Shown piece after piece: positions 17,536 to 26,580 of a DNA stretch of 46,375 bases. Origin of the DNA: Pseudomonadota bacterium. GTDB lineage: Bacteria > Pseudomonadota > Gammaproteobacteria > Acidiferrobacterales > Acidiferrobacteraceae. The notes under the pieces were generated by a model. The model had not been told where the DNA came from and ran no database searches. It was given only the letters and a program-made list of their open reading frames with translations. Each line of letters opens with the position of its first letter. Positions within the stretch are counted from its first letter, which is position 1. Where the stretch lies: contig JAJYQN010000051.1 in the NCBI GenBank assembly GCA_021794595.1, positions 23,245 to 69,619 on the forward strand. The letters are read 5' to 3'. A program made the translations under genes and the position numbers.

Positions 17536-18543
17536 CTAGGGCTTGTCGTGTGCCGGCGGGTCTGTCGTAAAAAAGGCCGGGTCCAGGGACGCCCGGTGGT
17601 GCGCACTCTGGGCCTTACCAGGCCGACTTAGAGGGCTCGGGTGACCCATAGGGGCATGCCAGAAATCATAAAAGTTGAACCAGTTGTCCGGTGCGATCCG
17701 GCAATAGTTCTGGAGAGCGGCCGTATACCGTTCCCCCAGGTCCTGCACCCACAACGACCGTTCACGTCCGCTGGGGGCGGCGGGACCGAGCTCTTCAAAG
17801 ACGACCTCGTAGTAGCGCGAGCCATCACCGGCCGTCTTGTACAGCGCGGCAAAAAAGAAGACCGGGGCCTGTAGGGCGGCTGCCAGCCGGAAAGGACGCA
17901 CCGGAAACTCGGCATGCGCTCCGAGGAAGGGGACGCTACGGGTCGTTTCAGCGGCCAAGGCGCGATCGCCCATCATGCCGACCAGGCCCCCTTTGTCGAG
18001 CAGCTCCTTGATGCGCAAGAGTCCTAAGGGACTGCCAAGCGCGACCGCGGCGTCAGGGCGATCCGAGGGGCCAAGCGCGGCGTCCAGATTGCGCGAGATT
18101 TCGGTATGCATGATGACCTGCATACGCAACTCCGGTCGGCTCAGGGCTGCGGCTCGCGCGGCCTCGAAACTGCCAATATGAGCCCCCAATAAGACACAGC
18201 CTTGGCCGCGCCCCAAACACTCGGTCACCCGCTCAAACCCGCGAATCTCGCAGCGAGGGGCATCTGGGTGCTGAGCCAACAAAAACACGCGATCGAGAAT
18301 CGTCTGGGCAAATACATAGAAGTGGCGCACAAGGCGGGCCGACGATGGCTTGGTACCGGAAAGTCGTTCATAAAAGCGCACAAGACCCCGCCGCGCATCA
18401 CGGGATACGACATAGAAATAGAGCGTCACTGGCCACAAAAAGATCAGCGCCGGGCGCCGCCCCATCCATAAAACAAGGCCCCGCGCCCTTCGCAGGACCC
18501 CGGCGCTTACTTGTTCGCGTCTCTCGAACCACGCTCTTGCCAT
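17536..18543 (-). CDS. LpxL/HtrB-like lysophospholipid acyltransferase
   Basis: A 335-residue membrane-associated acyltransferase of the LpxL/HtrB family, standard in aryl-polyene operons, where it is thought to attach an acyl or polyene chain to a lipid head group. The conserved block CVLLGAHIGSFEAARAAA contains a variant of the HX4(D/E) catalytic motif (His-Ile-Gly-Ser-Phe-Glu). GGLVGMMGDRALA and VRPFRLAAALQAPVFFFA follow. The family usually ends near NWFNFYDFW; the ~40 residues beyond are unusual. That tail is where the LolA start used to overlap: the other frame still reads MISGMPLWVTRAL before a stop. The gene lies 30 bp after the ACP gene. Confidence 0.87.
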   Translation of the reverse strand: MARAWFERREQVSAGVLRRARGLVLWMGRRPALIFLWPVTLYFYVVSRDARRGLVRFYERLSGTKPSSARLVRHFYVFAQTILDRVFLLAQHPDAPRCEIRGFERVTECLGRGQGCVLLGAHIGSFEAARAAALSRPELRMQVIMHTEISRNLDAALGPSDRPDAAVALGSPLGLLRIKELLDKGGLVGMMGDRALAAETTRSVPFLGAHAEFPVRPFRLAAALQAPVFFFAALYKTAGDGSRYYEVVFEELGPAAPSGRERSLWVQDLGERYTAALQNYCRIAPDNWFNFYDFWHAPMGHPSPLSRPGKAQSAHHRASLDPAFFTTDPPAHDKP

Positions 18544-18573
18544 TGTGTTCCCTCAGGGCACACTTACCCGCAC

Positions 18574-18861
18574 TCAGGAGCGGCGCGCCGCAACCGCCGT
18601 CGACAAAGACCTTAGGGACGCAAATATCGTCGCGTTCTCGGGGTCGTCTGAGCGCAGCTGGATTCCGTAGTGCTGCGACATGGCCAAGGCGATTTCTAAC
18701 ATATCGATAGAGTCCAGACCCAGGCCCTCACGAAAAAGCGGCGCCTCAGGGTCGATAGCGTTCGGATCAAGCGCCAAATTCAAGCTACTGACCAGGAGCT
18801 GGGCGATCTCGTATTCAAATGCGGTTTGCTGTTTCGTCACGGTCAGATGGCCTCGGTTCAT
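18574..18861 (-). CDS. Acyl carrier protein
   Basis: A 95-residue acyl carrier protein with the phosphopantetheine attachment Ser51 in the motif GLGLDSIDMLEIA. It would carry the growing aryl-polyene chain for the downstream ketosynthase pair. Aryl-polyene clusters usually encode two ACPs; only one is visible here. ATG 18861 is used; an in-frame GTG at 18840 is possible because neither has a strong ribosome-binding site. Position between the MipA-like and acyltransferase genes supports a role in the same pathway. Confidence 0.9.
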   Translation of the reverse strand: MNRGHLTVTKQQTAFEYEIAQLLVSSLNLALDPNAIDPEAPLFREGLGLDSIDMLEIALAMSQHYGIQLRSDDPENATIFASLRSLSTAVAARRS

Positions 18862-18934
18862 GGGATTACGCTAAGACAAAAGCGGAAGCCTTGCACAGGA
18901 TCTCCGTACTGACAAGCCACCCCGGTGGTCAGAC

Positions 18935-19801
18935 TCACGGCCAGGACCGCAGAAAGATCCAGACCACGGCCACCCCCACCATCAAGGTGTTGGAGCTCTT
19001 TAGGAGCGGACTGGCAAGAAAGGCCGCCCCGCGATAGTTTCGGTAGCGCCCAAACACCGTAAAGCTCATATCCCCGCGCCGGGCGGTGATTGCCCCGGTC
19101 ACGCGCAGACCGGCATAGCCGCCGGGGGCCTCATAGGCTGGACGGTCGGCGGCGGCATAGGCCGGAGACACCCCAAAAAAATAATTGTTGGCCGCGCGAC
19201 TGCGCCACACCGGGCCGATACTCAGAGAAAACGGCCAGCGAGCCCCATGAGGGCTTTTCATCTCCCAAAAACCCGCGGCGCTCGTCCCTACCCTCGATAG
19301 CTGTAATTCAGGTCCCAAAGCAGCCCTAAGGCGCGTTTCAAGACCCACAAAGACCCTGAGGCCCAAGGGCCGCCAGGGCGACCGATAACGGATATCGGGA
19401 CCGAGCGAGAATGTCGGCCAAAGCGCCGGCATGCCCTGGCGGGCATCGGGCGAACCCGCCGCCACGGGCGGCGAACCGTTGGCGCCGAAACCGATGCTGA
19501 AACGCGAGTGCGGGGCGAGCTTGGCATGCAGGTGCTCGTGGCGCAAATCCAAGATCTTCGAGCGATAATCCCAGGACGGATACGGATAGATGAAGAGCCG
19601 TTCGCTATCCGATCCGGGGTAAGCGGGCGCCATAAAAAGGGCCAGACCTATGCCGCCCCGAAAGCGCCCCTCTTGCCCATAAGCGGTCTGCGTCATAAGG
19701 ATGCCCACGAGCGCGAAAGCACAGCCTTGGCCCCTGGCCCACCAGCGACGACTCTCGGCGCCATGCCACGCGCCCATAGAGCCCGTGGAGGCACGGCTCA
19801 C
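18935..19801 (-). CDS. MipA/OmpV-like outer-membrane protein
   Basis: A 288-residue exported beta-barrel of the MipA/OmpV family. A hydrophobic signal segment (GCAFALVGILMTQTAYG) is followed by alternating beta-strand sequence: FRGGIGLALFMAPAYPGSD near the start, then LFIYPYPSWDYRSK, and a C-terminal FTVFGRYRNYRGAAFLASPL. The GTG at 19801 overlaps the chorismatase stop as GTGA and is preferred; ATG 19777 is an alternative with no better signal. In Escherichia coli MipA scaffolds murein synthesis, but the family is broad. Its place inside a pigment operon suggests a role in placing or anchoring the product in the outer membrane. That is inference. Confidence 0.75.
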   Translation of the reverse strand: MSRASTGSMGAWHGAESRRWWARGQGCAFALVGILMTQTAYGQEGRFRGGIGLALFMAPAYPGSDSERLFIYPYPSWDYRSKILDLRHEHLHAKLAPHSRFSIGFGANGSPPVAAGSPDARQGMPALWPTFSLGPDIRYRSPWRPLGLRVFVGLETRLRAALGPELQLSRVGTSAAGFWEMKSPHGARWPFSLSIGPVWRSRAANNYFFGVSPAYAAADRPAYEAPGGYAGLRVTGAITARRGDMSFTVFGRYRNYRGAAFLASPLLKSSNTLMVGVAVVWIFLRSWP

Positions 19802-20742
19802 CTTCCGCCCTGTCCGTGTCTGGACCAGCGCACGAGCGCCTCGATCTCGACTGCGAGTTCCGAGCGACAGATATCGCCGCGAAGATAGAGCACCGGGGCC
19901 TCTTGCCACATCCCCGACAACCGAGCGGTGGTCTCGGCGCGCAGGTAGACCTTGGTTGCCACCACCTGGGCCTTGGGCCCGCATCCGGCCTGTGCCACCA
20001 CCGCATCCAGATTCGCAACCGTCTCCCGCACCTGGGCGGCGAGATCACCGGGGGCCCGGCTCTCGTGGCCGACGATCGCGGCGGTGCCCGATATCCACAA
20101 AGACCATCCCTCCGCGTCCTCTACCTTCATGGCCCGCACGAAATCGGGCGGCTGCGGCCCGTAGCTTGCGGGATAACGGTAGGCAGCGATCTGACGAGGG
20201 TTTTCTATCGGGATACCCGGACGCTGGCGCGCGAGCGCATAGATCGTAAGCCCGGCCCCCTTGCTTCCAACGCAGGTCGCCGCGGGGCGCAGACCCCCGG
20301 CGGCCAGATAAGGAACGAGCGCGCGATGGCGGCCACAATTGAACTGTCGATATCGCTCGAGACCGACATCGATCTTGTGGATGTCCGGAAAGTGCTGCCA
20401 AGTCCGAATCAAGCACGGGTAACCGAGACGATCGATCGTTTCGAGAATCCGATCGTAGCTATCCGCTACGAGATCCTGAAATATCCCCTCTTCAGCGATC
20501 GTTATGGCAGCAAAAAGCCACTCGCCGTCATGGGCATAGCGCACAGAGCCCGCCTCTCCGTAGGCGGCAGGGCCCCCGATCATAATCTCACACAGCCCAG
20601 GGGGATGGGCCGCTAGCGGTAACGAGAGACAGGGACAGGCGCCGCGCCACGCGGGTTTCTCGCCATAACAAACCACGGCCAGAAGATCTGGTCTCGCTTC
20701 CAGCTCTGTAAGCCGTGCGCTCGGGTGGTAACGGATCTGCAT
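19798..20742 (-). CDS. XanB2-like chorismatase (hydroxybenzoate synthase)
   Basis: A 314-residue protein closely resembling XanB2 of Xanthomonas, a bifunctional chorismatase that makes 3- and 4-hydroxybenzoate from chorismate. Diagnostic segments are ENPRQIAAYRYPASYGPQP, SLWISGTAAIVGHES and the C-terminal DICRSELAVEIEALV; the fold is of the FkbO/Hyg5, YjgF-like type. In Xanthomonas 3-hydroxybenzoate is the starter for xanthomonadin and 4-hydroxybenzoate feeds ubiquinone. Here it is the first gene of the pigment operon, which indicates a hydroxyphenyl polyene head group. The start ATG is at 20742 and MipA follows with a 4-bp overlap. Confidence 0.88.
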   Translation of the reverse strand: MQIRYHPSARLTELEARPDLLAVVCYGEKPAWRGACPCLSLPLAAHPPGLCEIMIGGPAAYGEAGSVRYAHDGEWLFAAITIAEEGIFQDLVADSYDRILETIDRLGYPCLIRTWQHFPDIHKIDVGLERYRQFNCGRHRALVPYLAAGGLRPAATCVGSKGAGLTIYALARQRPGIPIENPRQIAAYRYPASYGPQPPDFVRAMKVEDAEGWSLWISGTAAIVGHESRAPGDLAAQVRETVANLDAVVAQAGCGPKAQVVATKVYLRAETTARLSGMWQEAPVLYLRGDICRSELAVEIEALVRWSRHGQGGR

Positions 20743-20911
20743 AAATACCAGCGCTTCCTAACCAATCAGAAAATGAGTCTCGGGGGCTTTAACAAGCCGC
20801 CATCTCCTGGAGCTCGCCCGAAGGCTCGCCCCTCATGGTATTCTATCGCGCCGTGTCAGGTGCCACCGTGTGATCCCCGCACGCCGCTTCCGGGCCCTGC
20901 TTGAGGAGTCT

Positions 20912-21733
20912 ATGCCCAAAGTGGATCCACGCCGTGTCTTTCAAACCGTGAGTCTCGTAGACGGTCTCGTCGGTGCGGCCGCCGCCGCCCACCTCATGCC
21001 TCTGACCCAAGGCCTCGCCTGGATCGGGCTCACTCAGGCCGCGCTCGCTGGCGCCTGCCTTTGCCCACGCTGCCGCTTGGTGGGCCCGGTACTCACGCGC
21101 GCTACGACCACGCGGCCGTATATTGCTCTGAGCTTCGATGACGGTCCCGACCCAGCCTTGACACCGTGGACCCTAAAGACCCTGAAACAGTATGGCGCTA
21201 AAGCGAGCTTCTTTTGTATCGGCACAAGAGCTCGCCTTCATCGTCAGGACGTCATGGCGATCGCCCGCGCCGGACATAGTATCGAAAATCACAGCGACCA
21301 GCATAGCTACCGCTTCGCCTTCCTGGGCTCCCGCGCTTTGGCCCATGAAATCGACGCCGCCCAGCGCACCCTTGAAGACTTATGTGGACAGGCACCTCGC
21401 TTCTTCCGGGCGCCGTTCGGATTTCGCAATCCGTGGCTTGCGCCCTTGCTCGCAGACCGCGGTCTACACTACGCCGCGTGGTCGCATCGTGGCTTCGATA
21501 CCTGGCCCCAGGACAGCGAGCGGGTCCAGAACCGTTTGACGCGCGACCTTAAGCCCGGGGACATTCTCCTACTTCACGATGGCCATAGTGGCCGTGACCG
21601 TAAAAACCGCCCCATTATCCATACCGTGCTGCCGCAACTCCTTCAGGAGCTCCAAAACCGCGGACTCACCGCTGTCGATCTCCCGACGCTTTTGGAGCTC
21701 TCGCCCTCAGCCGCGGACCCGCGCCTCCGGTGA
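20912..21733 (+). CDS. Polysaccharide deacetylase (NodB/CE4 family)
   Basis: A 273-residue CE4-family deacetylase. Motif 1 is LSFDDGPDP (Asp76, Asp77), motif 2 is ENHSDQHSY with the metal-binding histidines, motif 3 is [11 protein letters not shown], and LLLHDGH near the end supplies the catalytic His. An N-terminal hydrophobic region (about residues 12-50) probably anchors it in the membrane. I prefer ATG 20912 because GAGGAG precedes it; a GTG at 20870 would add 14 residues. It diverges from the chorismatase gene across 170 bp that must hold both promoters. Deacetylases of this type occur near some polyene pigment clusters, so it may act on the product or on cell-surface glycan. Confidence 0.85.
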   Translation: MPKVDPRRVFQTVSLVDGLVGAAAAAHLMPLTQGLAWIGLTQAALAGACLCPRCRLVGPVLTRATTTRPYIALSFDDGPDPALTPWTLKTLKQYGAKASFFCIGTRARLHRQDVMAIARAGHSIENHSDQHSYRFAFLGSRALAHEIDAAQRTLEDLCGQAPRFFRAPFGFRNPWLAPLLADRGLHYAAWSHRGFDTWPQDSERVQNRLTRDLKPGDILLLHDGHSGRDRKNRPIIHTVLPQLLQELQNRGLTAVDLPTLLELSPSAADPRLR

Positions 21734-23332
21734 CGAGGTGCGCACAACGATACCCTGACTCATTAAATAGTCCTCGTAACCCCCGCCAAACGACACGATC
21801 TCCCGATCGCGGATCTCCAATATCCGCGTTGCGAGCGACGATACGAACTCGCGATCATGACTCGCGAACAGGATGGTTCCGGGATAATGGACGAGCGCGA
21901 GATTCAAGGCCTCGATAGACTCCATGTCCAAATGATTGGTGGGCTCATCGAGCACGAGAACGTTCGGTCGCAACAACATAAGCTTCCCAAAGACCATCCG
22001 CGCCCGCTCCCCACCCGACAAGACGTGCACGGATTTGGCGCTTTCCTCCCGGGAGAAGAGTAAGCGCCCCAATACCGCGCGGATGCCCTGTTCGTCGTGG
22101 CCCGGCGGAGCCCACTGGCTCATCCAGGCAAAAAGGCTTTGGTCTTCGGCAAAATCCTCGCCGTGGTCTTGCGCACAGTACCCGATCCGGGCCCCTTCCG
22201 CCCACTGGATCTCCCCCGCTTGCGGGCCAAGCTCGCCGACCAGCGTACGTAAAAAAGTGGTCTTTCCGGCGCCGTTCGCGCCGATCACGCCGATCCGCTC
22301 TCCGGCCGTGACCCGCAGATCAAAATCGGCCCATAAGGGCTGATCAAAGCCCTGGCTCAGCTTCCTCGCCTCCACGGCCTGCCGGTATAGCTTCTTTTCC
22401 ATCTCGAAACGAATAAATGGACTGACCCGGCTCGAGGGTTTGATTTCATCGAGTTGGATCTTATCGATCTGACGGGCACGCGAGGTCGCTTGCTTGGCCT
22501 TGGAGGCATTGGCCGAGAACCGGCTCACGAAGGCCTGTAAGTCGGCGATCTGGGCCTTCTTTTTGGCGTTGTCCGCGAGCCGTCGCTCGCGGGCCTCGGT
22601 GGCCGCGGTCATGTATTCGTCGTAATTGCCCGGATAGAGACGAACCTCGCCGTAATCGAGATCGGCGATATGGGTGCACACCCGATTTAAAAAGTGGCGG
22701 TCGTGCGAAATGATGACCATTGTGCTGCGTCGGCCGTTCAGCAACTCCTCAAGCCATCGTATCGTATGAATATCGAGATGGTTGGTCGGCTCGTCCAGCA
22801 GCAAGATGTCCGGATCGGAGAACAAGGCCTGGGCCAACAAGACCCGCAGCTTCCAGCCGGGGGCGACCGCGCTCATCGGTCCGGCATGCTGCACCAAGGG
22901 CACGCCAAGCCCCGTGAGCAGTTCGCTCGCGCGGGCTTCTGCGGTATACCCGTCCCGTTCAGCAAACTCCCCTTCCAACTCCCCGACCCGCATGCCGTCT
23001 TCCTCGCTCATGGCGCTTAGGGCGTAGATCCGATCGCGCTCGGCCTTCACTCGCCACAGCTCGGTGTCGCCCATGATCACGGTGTCGAGCACCGACTGAT
23101 CCTCATAGGCAAACTGATCCTGGCGCAGCTTGCCAAGACGCAAGCCGGCATCCAGGACCACGTGGCCCGAGGTCGCCTCGAGGTCGCCGCCAAGAATCTT
23201 CATGAAGGTCGATTTGCCGCAACCGTTGGCACCGATAAGCCCGTAGCGGTTGCCCGATCCGAACTTAACGGTGACATGCTCAAATAACGGCACGGCGCCA
23301 AACTGCATAGTGAGTAGGGTAGTAGAGAGCAC
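21707..23332 (-). CDS. ybiT: ABC-F family ATPase, YbiT type
   Basis: A 541-residue cytoplasmic protein with two ATP-binding cassettes and no membrane domain, characteristic of ABC-F translation factors. Walker A motifs are GANGCGKST and GANGAGKTT; both halves have [22 protein letters not shown], and the second has the signature LSGGERAR. The start [18 protein letters not shown] and the arm/linker sequence match YbiT rather than Uup or EttA. Such proteins act at the ribosomal E site to relieve stalled translation. The start codon is GTG. The 3' end overlaps the convergent deacetylase gene by 27 bp. Confidence 0.92.
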   Translation of the reverse strand: MLSTTLLTMQFGAVPLFEHVTVKFGSGNRYGLIGANGCGKSTFMKILGGDLEATSGHVVLDAGLRLGKLRQDQFAYEDQSVLDTVIMGDTELWRVKAERDRIYALSAMSEEDGMRVGELEGEFAERDGYTAEARASELLTGLGVPLVQHAGPMSAVAPGWKLRVLLAQALFSDPDILLLDEPTNHLDIHTIRWLEELLNGRRSTMVIISHDRHFLNRVCTHIADLDYGEVRLYPGNYDEYMTAATEARERRLADNAKKKAQIADLQAFVSRFSANASKAKQATSRARQIDKIQLDEIKPSSRVSPFIRFEMEKKLYRQAVEARKLSQGFDQPLWADFDLRVTAGERIGVIGANGAGKTTFLRTLVGELGPQAGEIQWAEGARIGYCAQDHGEDFAEDQSLFAWMSQWAPPGHDEQGIRAVLGRLLFSREESAKSVHVLSGGERARMVFGKLMLLRPNVLVLDEPTNHLDMESIEALNLALVHYPGTILFASHDREFVSSLATRILEIRDREIVSFGGGYEDYLMSQGIVVRTSSPEARVRG

Positions 23333-23408
23333 GGGAATCCTAAGCTTTGAGAAGGGCGCGCAAAAACGCAGGTTCAGTTTTCAGCGCGTGAGTGTACCGC
23401 AAGCTGCC

Positions 23409-24782
23409 CTACGGGTCACGAGACGATATCAATTCCGGCGCGGTCAGCGCCCGCGGCTCTTCCACCAACGATTCCATAAGGGGGATATCTCCTTCATCCC
23501 CAGCCCTTAACTCCTTGAACTTACGCGCCTGCGGGAGAACGCGCGCCTCCAGGGTGCCGACAGTCTTATTGTAGGCCTCAACCGCCCCACGCAGCTTGGC
23601 ACCCATCTCCGACCACCCCTTACTGAGAAGACTCATCCGCTTATAAAGCTCCTTACCTAAGGCCGCTATCTCCTCGGCGTTGCGCGCAATCGTTTCTTGT
23701 TGCCAACCAAACGCCACCGCCCGCAAGAGTGCGATTAGAGTGGTAGGGCTCGCCGGTATCACCTTCTGCTCGACTCCGCATTCAATGAGCCCCGGGTCTT
23801 CTTTCAAGGCCGCGCTAAAAAACACCTCTCCCGGCACGAACATGACCACGAATTCCGGCGCCTTCGTAAACTGCTCCCAATACGCCTTTTTGCCAAGTTG
23901 CCCCAAGTGCGTACGCACTTGCGAGGCATGACGCTTCAATGACAGGGAGCGAGAGGCCTCGTCCTCGGCCTCCATGGCCGTCAGATAGGCGTCGACCGGG
24001 GTTTTCGCGTCCACGACGACATAGCGACCGCCCGGCAGACGCACGAGCAGGTCCGGGCGCAAGAACCGGCCCTCGTCATCTTCTCGATGCGCTTGTTCCA
24101 CAAAATCGCAGTGATCGAGCATACCCGCCATTTCAACAACCCGACGCAGCTGCAGCTCCCCCCAACGCCCGCGGGCTGCGGGTTGACGCAAGGCCTTGAC
24201 GAGGTTTGCAGTCTCCTTATGGAGCAAGGGAAGGTGGCTCTCGATCAAGGACTTCACTTGGTCGGTCAAAGACTGATAGGCACTCTCGCGTTTCATTTCC
24301 ATTTGCGCCATCAACTTGTCGACCTGGCTCAAGCGCTCCAGGACCGGCTCAACGAGGTGCGCGACCGCCTTCTCGCGCGCGCCTAAATCGGCTGCCGCCG
24401 CCTGCGAAAGATGAGCAAAACGCTCCTGGGCCAAGGTCAAAAAGAGCTCGTTATTGCGTTGCAAGGCCTCTTGCGAGAGCCCCTTGAAGGCATCGCCGAT
24501 TTGGGCTTGCGCGTCCTTGACGGCCGCGAGGCGCTCATCGTGGACCTTTTGATCGTAGCGCAGCCGCTCTTCCAGCTTCACCTGTTCCAACAAAAGCGTG
24601 TTCATGCGCCCCTGACTTCCGGACAACTCGGCCTCGCGCGCAGCGAGCAGTTCCCGAATCCGGCCCAGTTCCGCCTCCAAGACCGCCAAGCGCCTGAGGG
24701 AGATGGCGCGGGTCAGCCACCACACACAAACCGCCACCGCCACGACCACCACAAAACCGCTTAAAGACCACGGTCCGTTCAT
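23409..24782 (-). CDS. rmuC: DNA recombination protein RmuC
   Basis: A 457-residue RmuC-family protein: an N-terminal membrane anchor (FVVVVAVAVCVWWLTRAI), a long coiled coil (about residues 30-190), then a restriction-endonuclease-like domain with GRWGELQLRRVVEMAGM, RPDLLVRLPGGRYVVVDAKTP and FVVMFVPGEVFFSAAL. RmuC limits inversions at short inverted repeats; recent work on homologues also suggests nuclease activity. ATG 24782 overlaps the HxlR stop as ATGA, so the two are co-transcribed. The frame is open further upstream only inside the HxlR gene. Confidence 0.93.
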   Translation of the reverse strand: MNGPWSLSGFVVVVAVAVCVWWLTRAISLRRLAVLEAELGRIRELLAAREAELSGSQGRMNTLLLEQVKLEERLRYDQKVHDERLAAVKDAQAQIGDAFKGLSQEALQRNNELFLTLAQERFAHLSQAAAADLGAREKAVAHLVEPVLERLSQVDKLMAQMEMKRESAYQSLTDQVKSLIESHLPLLHKETANLVKALRQPAARGRWGELQLRRVVEMAGMLDHCDFVEQAHREDDEGRFLRPDLLVRLPGGRYVVVDAKTPVDAYLTAMEAEDEASRSLSLKRHASQVRTHLGQLGKKAYWEQFTKAPEFVVMFVPGEVFFSAALKEDPGLIECGVEQKVIPASPTTLIALLRAVAFGWQQETIARNAEEIAALGKELYKRMSLLSKGWSEMGAKLRGAVEAYNKTVGTLEARVLPQARKFKELRAGDEGDIPLMESLVEEPRALTAPELISSRDP

Positions 24783-25186
24783 CCCAGTTCTCCCTGCCCA
24801 TGAGCATCTGCATTCGCGTCGGCGGCCCTCTCCGGCGCCAACGCCTCGTCGACGCCGGTCACGTCCAAAGCCCCTTGCTCGGTCCATTCCCTGACAATAG
24901 GCTGAAGTTGCGCCAAGACCTCGCCCAGCTTGCGGCCGCGGACCGTCAGGCTATACGACACCTGCGGCGGTACCGTCGGAACACAGTGACGGATCACGAA
25001 ACCAGCCGCCGTCAGGCGCCGGAGCCGTTCCGCCAAGAGCCGACTCGAGACCCCCGGGATAGCGCGCTTCAAGACCCCAAACCGAAGGGTCCCGTGCGTC
25101 TGTAAGGCCCACAGCACGTGGGTCGTCCAAGGCCCAGCGAGGAGCTTTAGGACCGCGTCGACGGGGCAGGGGGAGGGCGTCTCCAT
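24779..25186 (-). CDS. HxlR-family transcriptional regulator
   Basis: A 135-residue HxlR/MarR-like winged-helix regulator: CPVDAVLKLLAGPWTTHVLW with the conserved cysteine at position 7, then GVLKRAIPGVSSRLLAERLRRL and VSYSLTVRGRKLGEVL. HxlR proteins often sense quinones or aldehydes through that cysteine and repress a divergent reductase. Here the divergent gene is wrbA, an excellent fit. The ATG at 25186 is preferred; an in-frame TTG at 25213 would add 9 residues. Its own promoter region carries two TACTT boxes 14 bp apart. Confidence 0.88.
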   Translation of the reverse strand: METPSPCPVDAVLKLLAGPWTTHVLWALQTHGTLRFGVLKRAIPGVSSRLLAERLRRLTAAGFVIRHCVPTVPPQVSYSLTVRGRKLGEVLAQLQPIVREWTEQGALDVTGVDEALAPERAADANADAHGQGELG

Positions 25187-25270
25187 GGTTACTTTAAAAT
25201 ACCTACTTCCCAAAGATAACTGTAAAGGGTTATATAACGCATCATACGCGTTTCCACAATGGAGGTTGAG
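25187..25270. promoter_or_regulatory. Divergent HxlR/wrbA promoter region with candidate operator
   Basis: An 84-bp AT-rich gap between divergent genes. TACTT occurs at 25190-25194 and 25204-25208 in the same orientation, 14 bp apart, close to the spacing of known HxlR-family half-sites. GTAAAGGGTTATATAACG follows and includes an AT-rich palindromic core. GGAGGTTGAG just before wrbA is its ribosome-binding site. Operator function is inference. Confidence 0.5.
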
Positions 25271-25879
25271 ATGAGCCGCATCTTAGTTCTGTATTACAGC
25301 ACCTGGGGTCACGTCGAGCGCATGGCCGAGACGATCGCCGAAGGCGCGCGCAGCGTGGCGGGCACTACCGTCGATATAAAACGGGTACCGGAGATCATCC
25401 CGGCCGAGACCCTGACTGCAATGCACGCCAAGACCCAACAAGCGGCCCCTATCGCCGAACCCAACGACCTTGAGCAGTACGACGCCATCGTCTTTGGAAC
25501 CCCGACTCGGTTTGGAAACATGGCCGGGCAGATGCGGGCGTTCCTCGATCGCACCGGGCCTTTGTGGAACGCCGGCAAATTGATCGGCAAGCTTGGGAGT
25601 GTATTTGTCAGCACCGGCACCCAGCACGGTGGCCAGGAGACGACCATCACCTCCTTCCACACCACCCTTTTGCATCATGGCATGGTGATCGTAGGCGTAC
25701 CGTATTCCTGCGCCGGGCTCACCAAAATGGATGAGATCAGCGGCGGATCGCCCTATGGCGCCACGACCTTGGCCGGCGGCGACGGCTCACGCACGCCAAG
25801 CGCCAACGAACTCGCCATCGCCCGTTTTCAGGGTGAGCATGTCGCGCGCCTCGCCAGTCGGCTGTTCCCCGCATCATGA
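25271..25879 (+). CDS. wrbA: NAD(P)H:quinone oxidoreductase WrbA
   Basis: A 202-residue flavodoxin-like enzyme that reduces quinones by two electrons, avoiding semiquinone radicals. The FMN loop is [36 protein letters not shown] and [13 protein letters not shown] are hallmark WrbA segments, as is [18 protein letters not shown] 25271 is used because GGAGGTTGAG precedes it; an in-frame ATG at 25259 is poorly placed. It is co-transcribed with the pirin gene (overlap of 4 bp) and probably repressed by the divergent HxlR protein in response to quinones or electrophiles. Confidence 0.94.
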   Translation: MSRILVLYYSTWGHVERMAETIAEGARSVAGTTVDIKRVPEIIPAETLTAMHAKTQQAAPIAEPNDLEQYDAIVFGTPTRFGNMAGQMRAFLDRTGPLWNAGKLIGKLGSVFVSTGTQHGGQETTITSFHTTLLHHGMVIVGVPYSCAGLTKMDEISGGSPYGATTLAGGDGSRTPSANELAIARFQGEHVARLASRLFPAS

Positions 25880-26580
25880 TGCGGGTGCGACCATCCAACG
25901 ACCGCGGGCTTGCCGAACACGGGTGGCTGACCAGTCGCCACTCGTTTTCGTTCGCGGATTACCATGATCCCCACGAGATGGGCTTTGGCGATTTGCGCGT
26001 CATCAATGAAGACATCATAGCGGGCGGCGGCGGTTTTCCGCCCCATCCCCATCGAAATATGGAGATTCTGACCTATGTCTTGGAGGGGGCTTTGCGTCAC
26101 GAAGACAGTATGGGTCATGGCTCGGTCATAAAAGCCGGGGACGTGCAACGCATGACGGCCGGGACCGGGGTGGTCCATAGCGAGGCGAACGCCTCGCCGG
26201 ACGCACCCGTCCATTTGTTCCAAATCTGGCTGCTGCCGGATCGCACCGGCTATCCCCCGGAGTACGAACAGGAAACGCCCGATAGGGCCCTGCGCCAAGG
26301 GCAATTTCAGACCTTGGCCTCTGGCCGGTTGCAGGAACCCGGGCTACATTGGCACCAGGACGCGCGGCTTTTGACCGCCGAACTGGCGGCTGGAGCGGAT
26401 GCAAGCTACCCCCTGGCCGCGGGCCGACGCGCCTACCTCCATGTCATTGATGGCGAGCTTCTCATCGGCACCCAAAGGCTCGGCACCGGTGACGCCTGCC
26501 GCATCGAAGACGAGACCGCCGTCCGTCTCGCGGCCCGCAAGGAGACTCGGGTCCTACTCTTCGACCTCCGTGGGCCTTGA
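25876..26580 (+). CDS. Pirin family protein (YhhW-like)
   Basis: A 234-residue bicupin of the pirin family. The metal-binding site is recognisable: [15 protein letters not shown] gives two histidines and a Glu/His region, and GVVHSEAN gives the last ligands. In E. coli YhhW has quercetin 2,3-dioxygenase activity; the physiological substrate is generally unknown. The start overlaps the wrbA stop, linking it to quinone or aromatic-compound stress. It ends directly at the TetR palindrome, with no gap. Confidence 0.9.
   Translation: MMRVRPSNDRGLAEHGWLTSRHSFSFADYHDPHEMGFGDLRVINEDIIAGGGGFPPHPHRNMEILTYVLEGALRHEDSMGHGSVIKAGDVQRMTAGTGVVHSEANASPDAPVHLFQIWLLPDRTGYPPEYEQETPDRALRQGQFQTLASGRLQEPGLHWHQDARLLTAELAAGADASYPLAAGRRAYLHVIDGELLIGTQRLGTGDACRIEDETAVRLAARKETRVLLFDLRGP

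Noticed and set aside
19816-20616. 266-residue plus-strand frame opposite the chorismatase
   Set aside because: The minus strand has clear XanB2 motifs; the plus frame has none and no ribosome-binding site.
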